Of a DNA stretch of 64,000 bases, positions 47,316 to 55,544 are shown one piece after another. Source of the DNA: Candidatus Krumholzibacteriota bacterium (lineage in GTDB: Bacteria; Krumholzibacteriota; Krumholzibacteriia; JAJRXK01). The notes below the pieces were generated by a model. It saw nothing but the letters and a program-made list of their open reading frames with translations, searched no databases and was not told where the DNA came from. Each line of letters begins with the position of its first letter. Position 1 is the first letter of the stretch. The DNA is taken from the NCBI GenBank assembly GCA_029262065.1, contig JAJDAC010000002.1:124001-188000 (forward strand), written 5' to 3'. The position numbers were made by a program, and so were the translations under genes.

Positions 47316-47656
47316 ATACCAGAAACGCCGGACTTTCGTCCGGCGTTCCCAGGTTACTCGTTGATCTGCGCGATCGTTCGAGCGGTCTTGCCAAAGGGCA
47401 AGTTTTCCTTGCTGGCCGAGCGGTGGAAGCCCCTCGTATTCCTGACACACTTCCGGCCGCCCGGATCCAGCAAGATGGCTTGTTTGCCTATCCACTCACC
47501 AGACATAGCATTCGATGTGCCAAAAATCGCCAAAAGAGAAAATGACCGTAACTTACAATACCGGAATAAGTTAACGGACTGACCGGCAGAGCGATGGAGA
47601 TCTCGATTTCCTGGAAACGCTAAATGAATTTACGCACCGTAAAATGATTTTACGAT
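47316..47656. other. AT-rich gene-free stretch with palindrome
   Basis: About 340 bases with no gene, noticeably more AT-rich than its surroundings near 47540-47660. Contains a perfect 17-base palindrome CGTAAAAT-G-ATTTTACG (47638-47654), which also resembles the neighbouring AAATGAATTTACG (47622-47634), three bases past the stop of the next gene. Probably a regulator site or promoter zone for the kinase. Confidence 0.4.
47324..47347 (-). promoter_or_regulatory. Perfect ten-base hairpin with GAAA loop before the kinase start
   Basis: On the minus strand, AACGCCGGAC, loop GAAA, GTCCGGCGTT, then TTCTGGT and the ATG about eight bases later. GNRA tetraloop on a ten-pair stem is very stable. It could terminate an upstream transcript, block ribosome access, or be a protein-binding leader. 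Confidence 0.55.
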
Positions 47657-48040
47657 CTAGTTCTCCGTGTGACCAGTTTCATGCGGAAAGATCTGGGAGA
47701 AAGGCGTGGGGCCGAAAATCCTGCCGGAGAAGACGATTTCGTCGGGATCGCCAATGACGACGATACTGACGACCGCGCTGGACTGACCCGGAGCGGGCTC
47801 AGCTTCGCCGACAACGGCACCCTGTTCATCGAGCGAGAGATACACCACGACGGGATCGCTGGCGATGATGCGCACGCCAACCAGATTGGCGCCTTCGCCG
47901 ATCGACACATCGGTCGTTCCCGCGGGAACCGTGATCTTCAGATTATTGGCCGCAACCGCGTCGGTAGGGGTGGCCCCGGGCGACAGGATCGCCAGGCCCA
48001 GAACGGCAAGAGCTAGGCAACTGGTGAGAAAGCGAGTCAT
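47657..48040 (-). CDS. Small exported protein
   Basis: 127 residues. ATG at 48038-48040 with AAGGAGG upstream. Signal peptide 'FLTSCLALAVLGLAILSPGATPTDAVAAN', then a beta-rich mature part with 'IGEGANLVGVRIIASDPVVVYLSLDEQ' and a C-terminal 'RIFGPTPFSQIFPHETGHTEN'. Probably a small periplasmic beta-sandwich; no family recognised. A possible short gene ends in an ATGA overlap with this start. Confidence 0.7.
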   Translation of the reverse strand: MTRFLTSCLALAVLGLAILSPGATPTDAVAANNLKITVPAGTTDVSIGEGANLVGVRIIASDPVVVYLSLDEQGAVVGEAEPAPGQSSAVVSIVVIGDPDEIVFSGRIFGPTPFSQIFPHETGHTEN

Positions 48041-48213
48041 CGCCGATCCTCCTTGGCGGGTGCATCCAGAGCGGTGTGTAGCAGAGAGCGCGCCGAATCC
48101 AGCCCGGCGGTCAGATTGGGCCGCCGATGGGGCACGAGAGGCTGTTTGTCAGGTTCCCTGGACTCTTCGATTATACGCTTTTGGCGCCCCAAGCGAAAGC
48201 TTCTTGGCCACAT
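48037..48213 (-). CDS. Possible small protein (58 residues)
   Basis: ATG at 48211-48213 with AGGA seven bases upstream, 22 bases after the sigma54-activator stop, ending in an ATGA overlap with the next gene. It is basic and helical ('RQKRIIEESREPDKQ', 'LTAGLDSARSLLHTALDAP'). Coding character is not obvious, and a promoter-like TATAAT lies inside it, so this may be only a leader. Confidence 0.3.
   Translation of the reverse strand: MWPRSFRLGRQKRIIEESREPDKQPLVPHRRPNLTAGLDSARSLLHTALDAPAKEDRR
48170..48198 (-). promoter_or_regulatory. Candidate promoter for the small exported protein gene
   Basis: On the minus strand a perfect TATAAT (48175 to 48170) is preceded by a 17-base spacer and TTTCGC (weak -35). 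It would give a leader of about 120 bases containing a CGGCGG/CCGCCG hairpin before the ATG at 48040. Confidence 0.4.
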
Positions 48214-48235
48214 GAGCCATCCTGGAGGATGCCGT

Positions 48236-50143
48236 CTAGGGCCTTCCACCGGGCTCGGTGGCCCCATATAGCGCCTCGAACTTCCGCAGCAGATTGTAGA
48301 GAGTTGGTCGGGTGATCCCCAGCATCCTCGCCGCCCGGGTCTTGTTGCCGATCGCCTGAACCACGCCATGGGCAACCAACAGTTCCACGCGTGGCATCAG
48401 GGGTCGGTCCTCGGAATAGTCTTCGGCCGCGATCATCGCTTGGACCGCCTCTTCCACGCTTTGGTGCGGCCGCAGGGTCTGCGCCTGGAAAGCCGGCAGG
48501 TCCTCGAGCCGCAACCGATCGTGCTCGGCAAATACCATGGCGTTCTTGATCACGTTTTCGAGCTCGCGGACGTTTCCCGGCCATAGGTATTCCATAAGAC
48601 GAGCTACCGCTTCCTGCGTGATACCCCGGACCGGACTACCGAACTCGTCGGCGAATTTGTGCACGAAGTGGTCGGCCAACAATCCGATGTCTTCCGTGCG
48701 ATCGCGAAGCGGCGGTATGGGAATGGTGATGACGTTGAGTCGGTAGTAGAGATCCATGCGAAAGCGACCCTGCTCGACCTCCTTGGCCAGGTTGCGATTC
48801 GTGGCCGCGACGACGCGCACGTCCGTTTCGATCGTGCGCGTGCCGCCTACGCGCGTGAAGGACTTCTCCTGCAATACGCGTAGGAGCTTCGCCTGCATGT
48901 CGATCGGCATCTCGCCGATCTCGTCGAGGAAAATGGTGCCGCCGTTCGCCCGCTCGAACACGCCGGCCCGCTGTTCGTGCGCGCTGGTGAACGCTCCTTT
49001 TTCGTGCCCGAACAATTCGCTCTCGAGCAAGGTTGGCGGAATGGAAGCGCAGTTCACGGCCACCATCTCCCGATCGCGCCGCGCTCCCGCTCGATGGATC
49101 GCACGCGCCACCAGATCCTTGCCGGTTCCGTTCTCACCCAGCAACAAGATGGTGACGTCGTTGTCCTTGACCGTGTCGACCATTCGCAGGACTTCACGCA
49201 TGGCGTGACTCTGACCAATCAGACCGAAGGGATTCTCGCCGTCGTAGGAAGTTGCCGGTCGCTCGGGCAGTACGCCGACCGGCGCACTGGGCGAAAGGGC
49301 CACGTAGCCCGCCACCGCCCGCAGGAACGACACCTCGGCCGCACTGAGCACGTGGTCGGCGGCCACCGCCATCCATTCGTTGCGCCCGGCATGGGATCGC
49401 ACCCCGCACCAGGTTTCGTCCTGCAACACCGAGCGCATGGCGTCGGGCGCCGACTCGATCAGCAATTCAAACTCGGCCGGTGGCTTGCCTGATGTAATCG
49501 TTCCACGCACCAGAGCGGTAGCGTCAGCCACTTCGGCCGACACCCAGTAGACTTCTTCACTCGCCAGTCCCGCCGCCGCGGCGCGCAGTGCCCGCTCCAC
49601 CCGCGCCCGACCCCGCTCCTCTGATCCGGCCAACAGATCGGCCAGGATGGCCAGGTACCGGTCCGAACCCGAGACGAACTGCACCGAGGCGTCTTCTTCA
49701 CTCAGCCGATCTTCGAGGCGATGGAATGATTCGGGGACGCGCCGAATTTCGTGGCGCGTCATGAGATCGCGGGCTTCGGCCAGGCTCTGTCGCGCTTTCT
49801 GGGTTTGGCCCAGACGCAACAGCGTTTCGCCTTTGCGAGCCGCCGCCTCCAGTTGTGGGTCGTGCAAACGAAGCATGCCAAAGATCCGATGCGCCGAACC
49901 GAAAGCGTCTACCGCGGGTTCGAGGGCGCCCGTGCGCGTGAGCAATTCGGCCTCGAGTAGATCGAGCATGGCCGTTTCAAACCGGGACCGAACCGCTTTC
50001 AGCGTTTCGCGCGCCTGCTCGAGCCGACGCGCCGCTTCATCCAGGTCATCTTGCTTCAACAACAACGATACGAATCGCCGGAGCGTGGCCAATCGTTCGG
50101 TTTCGTGCTTCGCCTCGTCACAGATTTCCAGGTCCTGCAGCAA
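48236..50143 (-). CDS. Sigma54-activator part of a split regulator (TPR, AAA+, Fis HTH)
   Basis: 635 residues from a TTG at 50143. N-terminal TPR-like helices continue from the gene upstream ('LDEAARRLEQARETLKAV'), then a partial GAF-like region, the central AAA+ domain with Walker A 'LLLGENGTGKDLVA', Walker B 'GGTIFLDEIGEM', 'LRVLQEKSFTRVGG', arginine finger 'RMDLYYRLNV', and a C-terminal Fis-type HTH ('KTRAARMLGITRPTLYNLL'). The sigma54-contact loop reads GAFTSA where most activators have GAFTGA. It is in the same frame as the gene upstream, separated only by TAA at 50162-50164; the frame is open from 50161. A GAGGAGG lies 11 bases before the TTG, so separate translation is possible. Confidence 0.88.
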   Translation of the reverse strand: MLQDLEICDEAKHETERLATLRRFVSLLLKQDDLDEAARRLEQARETLKAVRSRFETAMLDLLEAELLTRTGALEPAVDAFGSAHRIFGMLRLHDPQLEAAARKGETLLRLGQTQKARQSLAEARDLMTRHEIRRVPESFHRLEDRLSEEDASVQFVSGSDRYLAILADLLAGSEERGRARVERALRAAAAGLASEEVYWVSAEVADATALVRGTITSGKPPAEFELLIESAPDAMRSVLQDETWCGVRSHAGRNEWMAVAADHVLSAAEVSFLRAVAGYVALSPSAPVGVLPERPATSYDGENPFGLIGQSHAMREVLRMVDTVKDNDVTILLLGENGTGKDLVARAIHRAGARRDREMVAVNCASIPPTLLESELFGHEKGAFTSAHEQRAGVFERANGGTIFLDEIGEMPIDMQAKLLRVLQEKSFTRVGGTRTIETDVRVVAATNRNLAKEVEQGRFRMDLYYRLNVITIPIPPLRDRTEDIGLLADHFVHKFADEFGSPVRGITQEAVARLMEYLWPGNVRELENVIKNAMVFAEHDRLRLEDLPAFQAQTLRPHQSVEEAVQAMIAAEDYSEDRPLMPRVELLVAHGVVQAIGNKTRAARMLGITRPTLYNLLRKFEALYGATEPGGRP

Positions 50144-50161
50144 CAGGGTGCGGGCCTCCTC

Positions 50162-50164
50162 TTA
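50162..50164 (-). other. In-frame TAA splitting a pseudokinase-TPR-sigma54 protein
   Basis: Read through, the sequence is 'GEVARGAGR-stop-EEARTLLLQDLEICDE', which fits the TPR register of preceding repeats ('GKFEEANKC', 'GRLGEAESC', 'SDYDQSLLN'): the stop occupies the position usually held by Phe, Tyr or Leu. TAC or TAT to TAA is a single change. Confidence 0.75.
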
Positions 50165-52462
50165 GCGCCCCGCACCCCTGGCCACTTCCCCCATGAGACC
50201 GTAGGCTTCGGCTTCGATCACCCGGTGTTGCAGCTGACGCGCCAGGTGCAAGCACTCGGTGGCGCACTTGTTGGCCTCTTCGAACTTGCCCTGCTCGATG
50301 GCCAACAGCCCCAGATTGAGTTGCGTGGCCGCCACCCCCAGGTTGTCACCCATCCTGGTCTTGAGCTCGAGACTCTTGCGCAAACAGGACTCGGCTTCGC
50401 CCAACCGTCCCATGCTGCGGTAGGTAAGCGACAGGTTGTTGTAGGTTCTGGCCACCGCCAGCGGCTCGCCGATTTGTTCGCGCAGCACCAGGGCGCGCTG
50501 AAAGTTCAACAGGCTCTGGTCGTAGTCACTGGCTTCGAGGTAGGCGATGCCCAGTTGGTTGTAGGCTCGGGCCACTTCATCGGCGTAGCGCTCGGGGTCG
50601 AGGATCTTCAGGGTCATTTCACAGTGCGATGTGGATTCGCGCGCGCGGCCCAATCGCATGAGCGCCCAAGCCAGCTCCAGGTACAAGCGGCCGCGTTGGA
50701 TGGCCGGCAGGTGATCCTTGTACCGCTCGAGAGCTCCACTCAGCTGTTCCGCGGCTACGCCGTAACGAGCCCGGTGCAACGACAACTGCCCCATGCGCAG
50801 AATGAGTTCGGCGGCGAGCGGTGCAATGCGCGGCGCCGGTTGGCCCGGTGTCGACTCCAGATGCTGCAACGCATCGGCGAACACGCGATCGGCTTCGGCC
50901 AGATCGCCTTCACGACGATGCTGCTCGCCACAGCAGACGGCCGCGTTGCAACGGTCTTCGAGCGTGGGCAGAGCGCGGTCGGCCGCCAACATGAGTCGAT
51001 CGTAGAAAGCGTACTCCACCAACCCGGCGCCCTGTTTCTGGGCCCGGCGCACAAGTTGACGTACCAGGGCGGGAGCGCGAGCGGGATCGGTGGCCAGGGT
51101 CGCACCGAAGCGCAACCATCCGTACCCCAGACCACGACGCCCCATGGGGCGCTCCAGCGTTGATGACAGGAGCGCCTGGATTTCCTCGTGTCGCTCGTCG
51201 GTCAGCGATAATCGGACTTCAGGCGAGACCAGAAGTTGGGTGCCCGCGGGCGACTCATCGCAGGCTTCGTACGAAACGCGCACCAGACCCGCCACGAACA
51301 GCTCGTGCAACACATCCACGACCGCCGCCGACGACAACGTGAAAGCCTCACGCAACGTGCGATCGGGCAGTGGGCGCTCGGCCATGGACAGCAGCTCGAG
51401 CAGGCGTCCCGCCATACCGCTGGGCAAGCGGGAGTCAACCAACGAGCTGGCCGGCTCAAGATCGTCCAGTTCGTGAAACGCTTCGCTGCCGCGGTTGCGC
51501 AGGGAGGCGATGTACAGATCGGCGGAACCATCCAGTTGCGTTCGCGGCACGATGACCATGGCTTCACGACCATCGATCCAGCCACCTGCCTGTAGCCGAC
51601 CAAGCGCCTCAGCGAACGCGGGGTAGGAATTGAGTCCCCACAGCACGACCAGGGCCGGACCGGCGTCAGCCGGTCGACGGCGCGGCCGCGGGCGCAGGTG
51701 AGGCCACAGCACGAACAGTTCGCGGCCAGTGGCGCGGGCGCTCTTTTCCATTTGTGCCACGAAGGAGTCGACGCGCGCCGATGTGCGAACCAGAAGACTG
51801 CCGCCGGCGTCGTCCATGCCTTCGAGAATTGCCACAACGCGATCTCCGATGACCGATGTGCCGGACGAGGGCATGACTACATCGGGGACTTCGAACGCAA
51901 GACCATGGTCGGTGGCCCAGCTCGACAACTGGTCCAACGCCCCCCGGACGTCGGCCAGAATGCATGAGGGCTGCCGGTGGTTGGGCGACGCGGTCTCGCT
52001 TCGGAGAACCGGTGGCAACGCATAGGCACTCGGCAACAGGTAGGGACCTTCGGCATCCACGGCCAGGTCGGCCAGGTCCACCCTACCCCAGTTGACGCCG
52101 GTGGCTGCCAACCCGGTCAGGGCCTGAGCCAGCTGATCGAGCGCGAGCGAAGCCTTGTCCGGGCTTTGCTCGCTTAGCCAATCGGCGAAAGATACACCAT
52201 CGAACGACGGCAGGAAGATATGCAGCCCTTCGTCGCTGGCGACGGTAAGCCGGACTTCCTGGCTGCGAAACAGTGGCCCGGTGGCCGCTTTCAATCGAAA
52301 GCGCACGGCCACTTCAAGCCGCGCCGCGTCTTTGCCCACCAACGTGAGCAGGACGCCCGATTCCTCGGCGGCGACATCGCGTGCCACCTCCAGGCGAAGC
52401 ACACCCTCATCGCGCAACTGACGCTGCACACGAAAGCGATGAGCTACGAGAGATTCAGCCAC
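50162..52462 (-). CDS. Pseudokinase and TPR part of a split regulator
   Basis: 766 residues from a GTG at 52462 with AAGGA upstream. The first 130 residues look like a degenerate protein-kinase domain ('RFRVQRQLRDEGVLRLEVARD', 'LDQLAQALTGLAATGVNW', 'RVDLADLAVDAEGPYLL') without the catalytic HRD or DFG motifs. Residues about 190-340 are an AAA/NTPase-like region lacking a clear Walker A; then a helical section and at least six TPRs ('YNQLGIAYLEASDYDQSLLN', 'YNNLSLTYRSMGRLGEAESC', 'LNLGLLAIEQGKFEEA'). Kinase-TPR-sigma54 proteins of about 1400 residues are known in related phyla and would match this gene joined to the next. Confidence 0.8.
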   Translation of the reverse strand: MAESLVAHRFRVQRQLRDEGVLRLEVARDVAAEESGVLLTLVGKDAARLEVAVRFRLKAATGPLFRSQEVRLTVASDEGLHIFLPSFDGVSFADWLSEQSPDKASLALDQLAQALTGLAATGVNWGRVDLADLAVDAEGPYLLPSAYALPPVLRSETASPNHRQPSCILADVRGALDQLSSWATDHGLAFEVPDVVMPSSGTSVIGDRVVAILEGMDDAGGSLLVRTSARVDSFVAQMEKSARATGRELFVLWPHLRPRPRRRPADAGPALVVLWGLNSYPAFAEALGRLQAGGWIDGREAMVIVPRTQLDGSADLYIASLRNRGSEAFHELDDLEPASSLVDSRLPSGMAGRLLELLSMAERPLPDRTLREAFTLSSAAVVDVLHELFVAGLVRVSYEACDESPAGTQLLVSPEVRLSLTDERHEEIQALLSSTLERPMGRRGLGYGWLRFGATLATDPARAPALVRQLVRRAQKQGAGLVEYAFYDRLMLAADRALPTLEDRCNAAVCCGEQHRREGDLAEADRVFADALQHLESTPGQPAPRIAPLAAELILRMGQLSLHRARYGVAAEQLSGALERYKDHLPAIQRGRLYLELAWALMRLGRARESTSHCEMTLKILDPERYADEVARAYNQLGIAYLEASDYDQSLLNFQRALVLREQIGEPLAVARTYNNLSLTYRSMGRLGEAESCLRKSLELKTRMGDNLGVAATQLNLGLLAIEQGKFEEANKCATECLHLARQLQHRVIEAEAYGLMGEVARGAGR

Positions 52463-52512
52463 TGATGGTTCCTTGCGGCATTTCCCCGGATGAGCGAGCA
52501 GACGATCTACTA

Positions 52513-53358
52513 TCAGGGTAGCCGAGTGGAGGCAGCCCCGACAAGGCGACCTCCCTCATTGACCTTTGCCCGCCACGAGAGCCCCACCGTCCAACCCACA
52601 TCGAACAGCCGCTCTTCGTCATCGCCCAACGAACCGGATACTCCCGTCACCAACGCCAGACTCCCACCCAACGCCAGTTGAACCTCGCCATCGAGCCACA
52701 CGGCCCGGGACAAGCCGCCGAGCGCCCGCTGAAGGAACACGGAAAACCCGTGGGGCCCCAAATGGCCACGCAGAGACAGGTCCAACCCTGAACCCGACGG
52801 GAAGTACTCCAAGGGAACCGTCCGCTCGTCCGGTGGCGAAACGCGACGCCCCCAGTACCCAAGCCAAAGGCGCCAGCCCCCCCGCCCAATCGGCGACCAC
52901 CGAAGGCGGCCTTCAACGCTGGGGGCCTGGGCCGAGACCGGATAGAGCGTCTTGTCACCAACGGGAGGCACGACTCCCAGATCGATGGCCAGCCCGCCAC
53001 TCTCGGCCGGGGCCAGGTGGGTGGTCCATTGCACTCGAGGCGCCCCACCGCCGTATCGGATGAAGTCCTGCTCTTCCACGCCCGCGTACGCCAATTGCCA
53101 CGCGAATGCGTGTCGATTGCCGATGCGCCGCCACCCCGTGAGGGTGTAGTTCTCGACCCTTCGGGTGTCCACGAGATGATAGACGCGCAGTCGTAGGTCG
53201 ACAGGATTGGATGGATCCAGGTCGTACGGATCCAGAAGCAACGGGGGCTGAATGAGTTGGCGTGGCCGAGGCGGGCTCTGGGCCCAGACTTCGTCGACCG
53301 GCCCGGGGGCTGCGACCAGGGCGATCGCGACAAGACACAAGAGCCACCCATACCCCAT
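52513..53358 (-). CDS. Exported outer-membrane-type protein, hypothetical
   Basis: 281 residues. ATG at 53356-53358 with AAGGA seven bases upstream. Signal peptide 'WLLCLVAIALVAAPGPVDEVWAQ'. The mature chain is made of amphipathic beta-strands with aromatic girdles ('VDLRLRVYHLVDTRRVENYTLTGW', 'HAFAWQLAYAGVEE', 'GLDLSLRGHLGPHGFSVFLQRAL', 'DVGWTVGLSWRAKV'), consistent with a 12-16-strand outer-membrane barrel. No family recognised. Directly upstream of the pseudokinase-TPR gene in the same direction. Confidence 0.65.
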   Translation of the reverse strand: MGYGWLLCLVAIALVAAPGPVDEVWAQSPPRPRQLIQPPLLLDPYDLDPSNPVDLRLRVYHLVDTRRVENYTLTGWRRIGNRHAFAWQLAYAGVEEQDFIRYGGGAPRVQWTTHLAPAESGGLAIDLGVVPPVGDKTLYPVSAQAPSVEGRLRWSPIGRGGWRLWLGYWGRRVSPPDERTVPLEYFPSGSGLDLSLRGHLGPHGFSVFLQRALGGLSRAVWLDGEVQLALGGSLALVTGVSGSLGDDEERLFDVGWTVGLSWRAKVNEGGRLVGAASTRLP

Positions 53359-53492
53359 GAAACGTCCTTAGGGTGCGCGTCAGATGTCGCGCGGTCTTGC
53401 GGGGCTTTGAACGTTCAGGGGTCTTCGACCCAAGTTGAGGGTCCCGCCTCGGACAGCAGCGACCCTCGACTCGAGCCATCGAGCGCCAGCCG

Positions 53493-53897
53493 TCAGCCGG
53501 CGCCCTCGATCAATTGGGTCTCGCCTTGTTCCTTGAAACGAACGCGGATGATGAATCGATTTCCCGGCAGCTCTTCTTTACCGACGACGACCCCGTAGTC
53601 ATCCCAACCACGGTGGTGAACCACGTCGTCGATCTCGTAGCGCGACTTGGGATCGTAGGGACGCGCACTTTCGATGTCGAAGTCGTCGAGCACTGACGAT
53701 GCCGATGGCTCACCATCGGCAATGACATCTTCGCCCGGGTCCTTGATGTGGGGCAGGATTCCCTTGCACTGCGGGCACTTCAGCCACACCACACCATCTT
53801 CGTTGGTATCGCTGACCACGGACATTTCGAGATCAGCTTTGCACACGGAGCAATATTGGCGCATCGCGGTTCCCGAAGCAGGGATTCCAGATTCCAT
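53493..53897 (-). CDS. Zinc-ribbon protein with SH3-like C-terminal domain
   Basis: About 134 residues. ATG at 53895-53897 with GAGGA five bases upstream. N-terminal zinc ribbon ('YCSVCKADLEM', 'LKCPQCKGIL'), acidic linker, then 'RYEIDDVVHHRGWDDYGVVVGKEEL' and 'FIIRVRFKEQGETQLIEG', an SH3-like beta fold. Homologues are unnamed. Two bases-per-turn neighbours both carry zinc ribbons, and the 58-residue gene just upstream on the same strand may be an operon partner. Confidence 0.72.
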   Translation of the reverse strand: MESGIPASGTAMRQYCSVCKADLEMSVVSDTNEDGVVWLKCPQCKGILPHIKDPGEDVIADGEPSASSVLDDFDIESARPYDPKSRYEIDDVVHHRGWDDYGVVVGKEELPGNRFIIRVRFKEQGETQLIEGAG

Positions 53898-53953
53898 TTC
53901 ATTCCTCAAGGCGTTCGGCGAACCCGGTTCGGTAACCAGTGCCGATGTTCTGA

Positions 53954-54130
53954 CTACATGACGATCTTGCAGCACTCGTCGGCGTCGTCTTTCTCGTTGT
54001 ACTTCATTCCGCAGACGAGGCAGCGAAACCTTCCCGCGATTCGGCCTTCGCGCGCGGCCTTCTCGATGAGTTGGTCGTACTTGACGAAGGGCTTTTCCTT
54101 CACCAGGGCCGGATCATCCGGTCTTTCCAT
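53954..54130 (-). CDS. 58-residue zinc-ribbon/rubredoxin-like small protein
   Basis: Short gene with a strong ribosome binding site (GGAGGGGAAG directly before ATG 54128-54130) and typical coding use. Sequence starts 'MERPDDPALVKEKPFVKYDQ'; it has 'RFRCLVCGMKYNEKDDADECC' with a CxxC and a closing Cys-Cys pair near the end, as in small rubredoxin-like or zinc-binding proteins. It is 56 bases upstream of the zinc-ribbon gene 53493..53897. Function unknown. Confidence 0.7.
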   Translation of the reverse strand: MERPDDPALVKEKPFVKYDQLIEKAAREGRIAGRFRCLVCGMKYNEKDDADECCKIVM

Positions 54131-54309
54131 CTTCCCCTCCCTGAAATGATTCGGGATCCATCCTCACTTCGCCACCGTCTGTGCTTCACGTGGAGAGGCG
54201 TGTGTCAGGAAGCTCTTCCGCATGGCGACCCGCATGATACGTAACGGGACTACGGAGGTCAACCCCACGCCAGAGTGCTTAGAACGACACTTAGCGGGGT
54301 ATTTGAGAA

Positions 54310-55455
54310 TCAGTTGAGCGCGCGATCGAGCGCAGCCTTCAAGTCCGCCGCAAGGTCTTCGACGTCTTCCACACCCACGCTGACACGCACGAGACCCTCA
54401 GAAATGCCCATGGCATCGCGATCTTTCTTGGGCACCGATGCATGCGTCATCACCGCGGGGTGACTGATCAAACTCTCGACACCGCCCAGACTTTCGGCCA
54501 GCGTGAACAGTTTTACCGTCTGCACCACGCGTTGCGCCGCATCCAGACTGCCGACATCAAACGAAATGATGGCGCCGAAACCCTTTTGCTGGCGTTTGGC
54601 GAGTTCGTGACCCGGATGGCTCGGAAGCCCGGGGTAGTACATCTTTTGCACCGCTTCATGGTCTTGCATCATGGTGGCCAATGCACGCGTGTTGGACTCG
54701 TGACACTGCATGCGCAGGTGAAGCGTCTTGATTCCGCGCAGGGCAAGCCAACAATCCCATGGCCCGGGTACCGCACCGGCCGCGTTCTGCAGAAACCGCA
54801 TTTGCTCGTGCAGCGCTTCGTCACTCGTGACCAGGATGCCGCCCACCATATCGCTGTGTCCATTGAGATACTTGGTCGTGCTATGAAGCACAGCGTCGGC
54901 GCCAAACTCAAGTGGGCGTTGCAGATACGGGCTCATAAAGGTGTTGTCCACGACCACCTTGGCGCCAAGTTCGTGAACGATTTTGGAAACCGCGGCCAGG
55001 TCGGTGATGCCAAGCATGGGGTTGGTTGGCGTTTCCACGAACACCAGGCGCGTCTGATCGGTCCAGGCCGCCTTGATGTTGTCCACCTCCGTGGTGTCCA
55101 CGTAGTCGAAGGTCAGGCCCAGGTTCTTGTAGACCTTATCGAACAGACGAAATGTGCCGCCGTACACGTTGTTCGTGCAGATGACATGGTCACCCGCTTT
55201 GAGCGTTTGCGCCAACGTGCTGATGGTGGCCATGCCGCTACCGTACGCCAGGCCATACTTGGCGCCTTCGAGAACCGCCACGTTGCGCTCGAGCGCCTCG
55301 CGCGTTGGGTTCTGCGTGCGGGCGTATTCGTAACCCGTGTGGTCGCCGATTCCGGCCTGCTGGTAGGTCGACGTCTGGAAAACCGGAATGGTGACAGAGC
55401 CGGTCTGCGGCTCCGGCTCTTGTCCGGCGTGCACGGCGTCAGTGCCAAATCCCAA
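54310..55455 (-). CDS. Cystathionine gamma-synthase/lyase-family PLP enzyme
   Basis: About 381 residues. Fold type I, Cys/Met-metabolism family: 'GTDAVHAGQEPEPQTGSVTI', 'YEYARTQNPTREALE', 'YGSGMATISTL', PLP Lys in 'HSTTKYLNGHSDMVGG', 'SLGGVESLISHPAVMTH', and 'RVSVGVEDVEDLAADL'. The family includes MetB, MetC and lyases; motifs do not decide which, so no symbol is given. The start is a TTG at 55453-55455 with GGGGGA six bases upstream and matches the family N-terminus; an ATG 21 codons further upstream has no binding site. Confidence 0.92.
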   Translation of the reverse strand: MGFGTDAVHAGQEPEPQTGSVTIPVFQTSTYQQAGIGDHTGYEYARTQNPTREALERNVAVLEGAKYGLAYGSGMATISTLAQTLKAGDHVICTNNVYGGTFRLFDKVYKNLGLTFDYVDTTEVDNIKAAWTDQTRLVFVETPTNPMLGITDLAAVSKIVHELGAKVVVDNTFMSPYLQRPLEFGADAVLHSTTKYLNGHSDMVGGILVTSDEALHEQMRFLQNAAGAVPGPWDCWLALRGIKTLHLRMQCHESNTRALATMMQDHEAVQKMYYPGLPSHPGHELAKRQQKGFGAIISFDVGSLDAAQRVVQTVKLFTLAESLGGVESLISHPAVMTHASVPKKDRDAMGISEGLVRVSVGVEDVEDLAADLKAALDRALN

Positions 55456-55544
55456 TTCTCTTCCCCCTGCGTGTGCGTTCTTCAGATACGTATCCACGGA
55501 CCGGCAACAGTCTACCATACCGCAAGATCAGGAATGGACGCGGG

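Noticed and set aside
50162-50164. Selenocysteine or pyrrolysine at the second in-frame stop
   Set aside because: The codon is TAA, which is read as neither, and the position is not a conserved Cys.
53400-53492. Paired repeats (GGGTC-TTC-GACCC and GTTGAGGGTC/GACCCTCGAC) as a terminator or RNA gene
   Set aside because: No T run and the gap is short; could be chance in GC-rich DNA.
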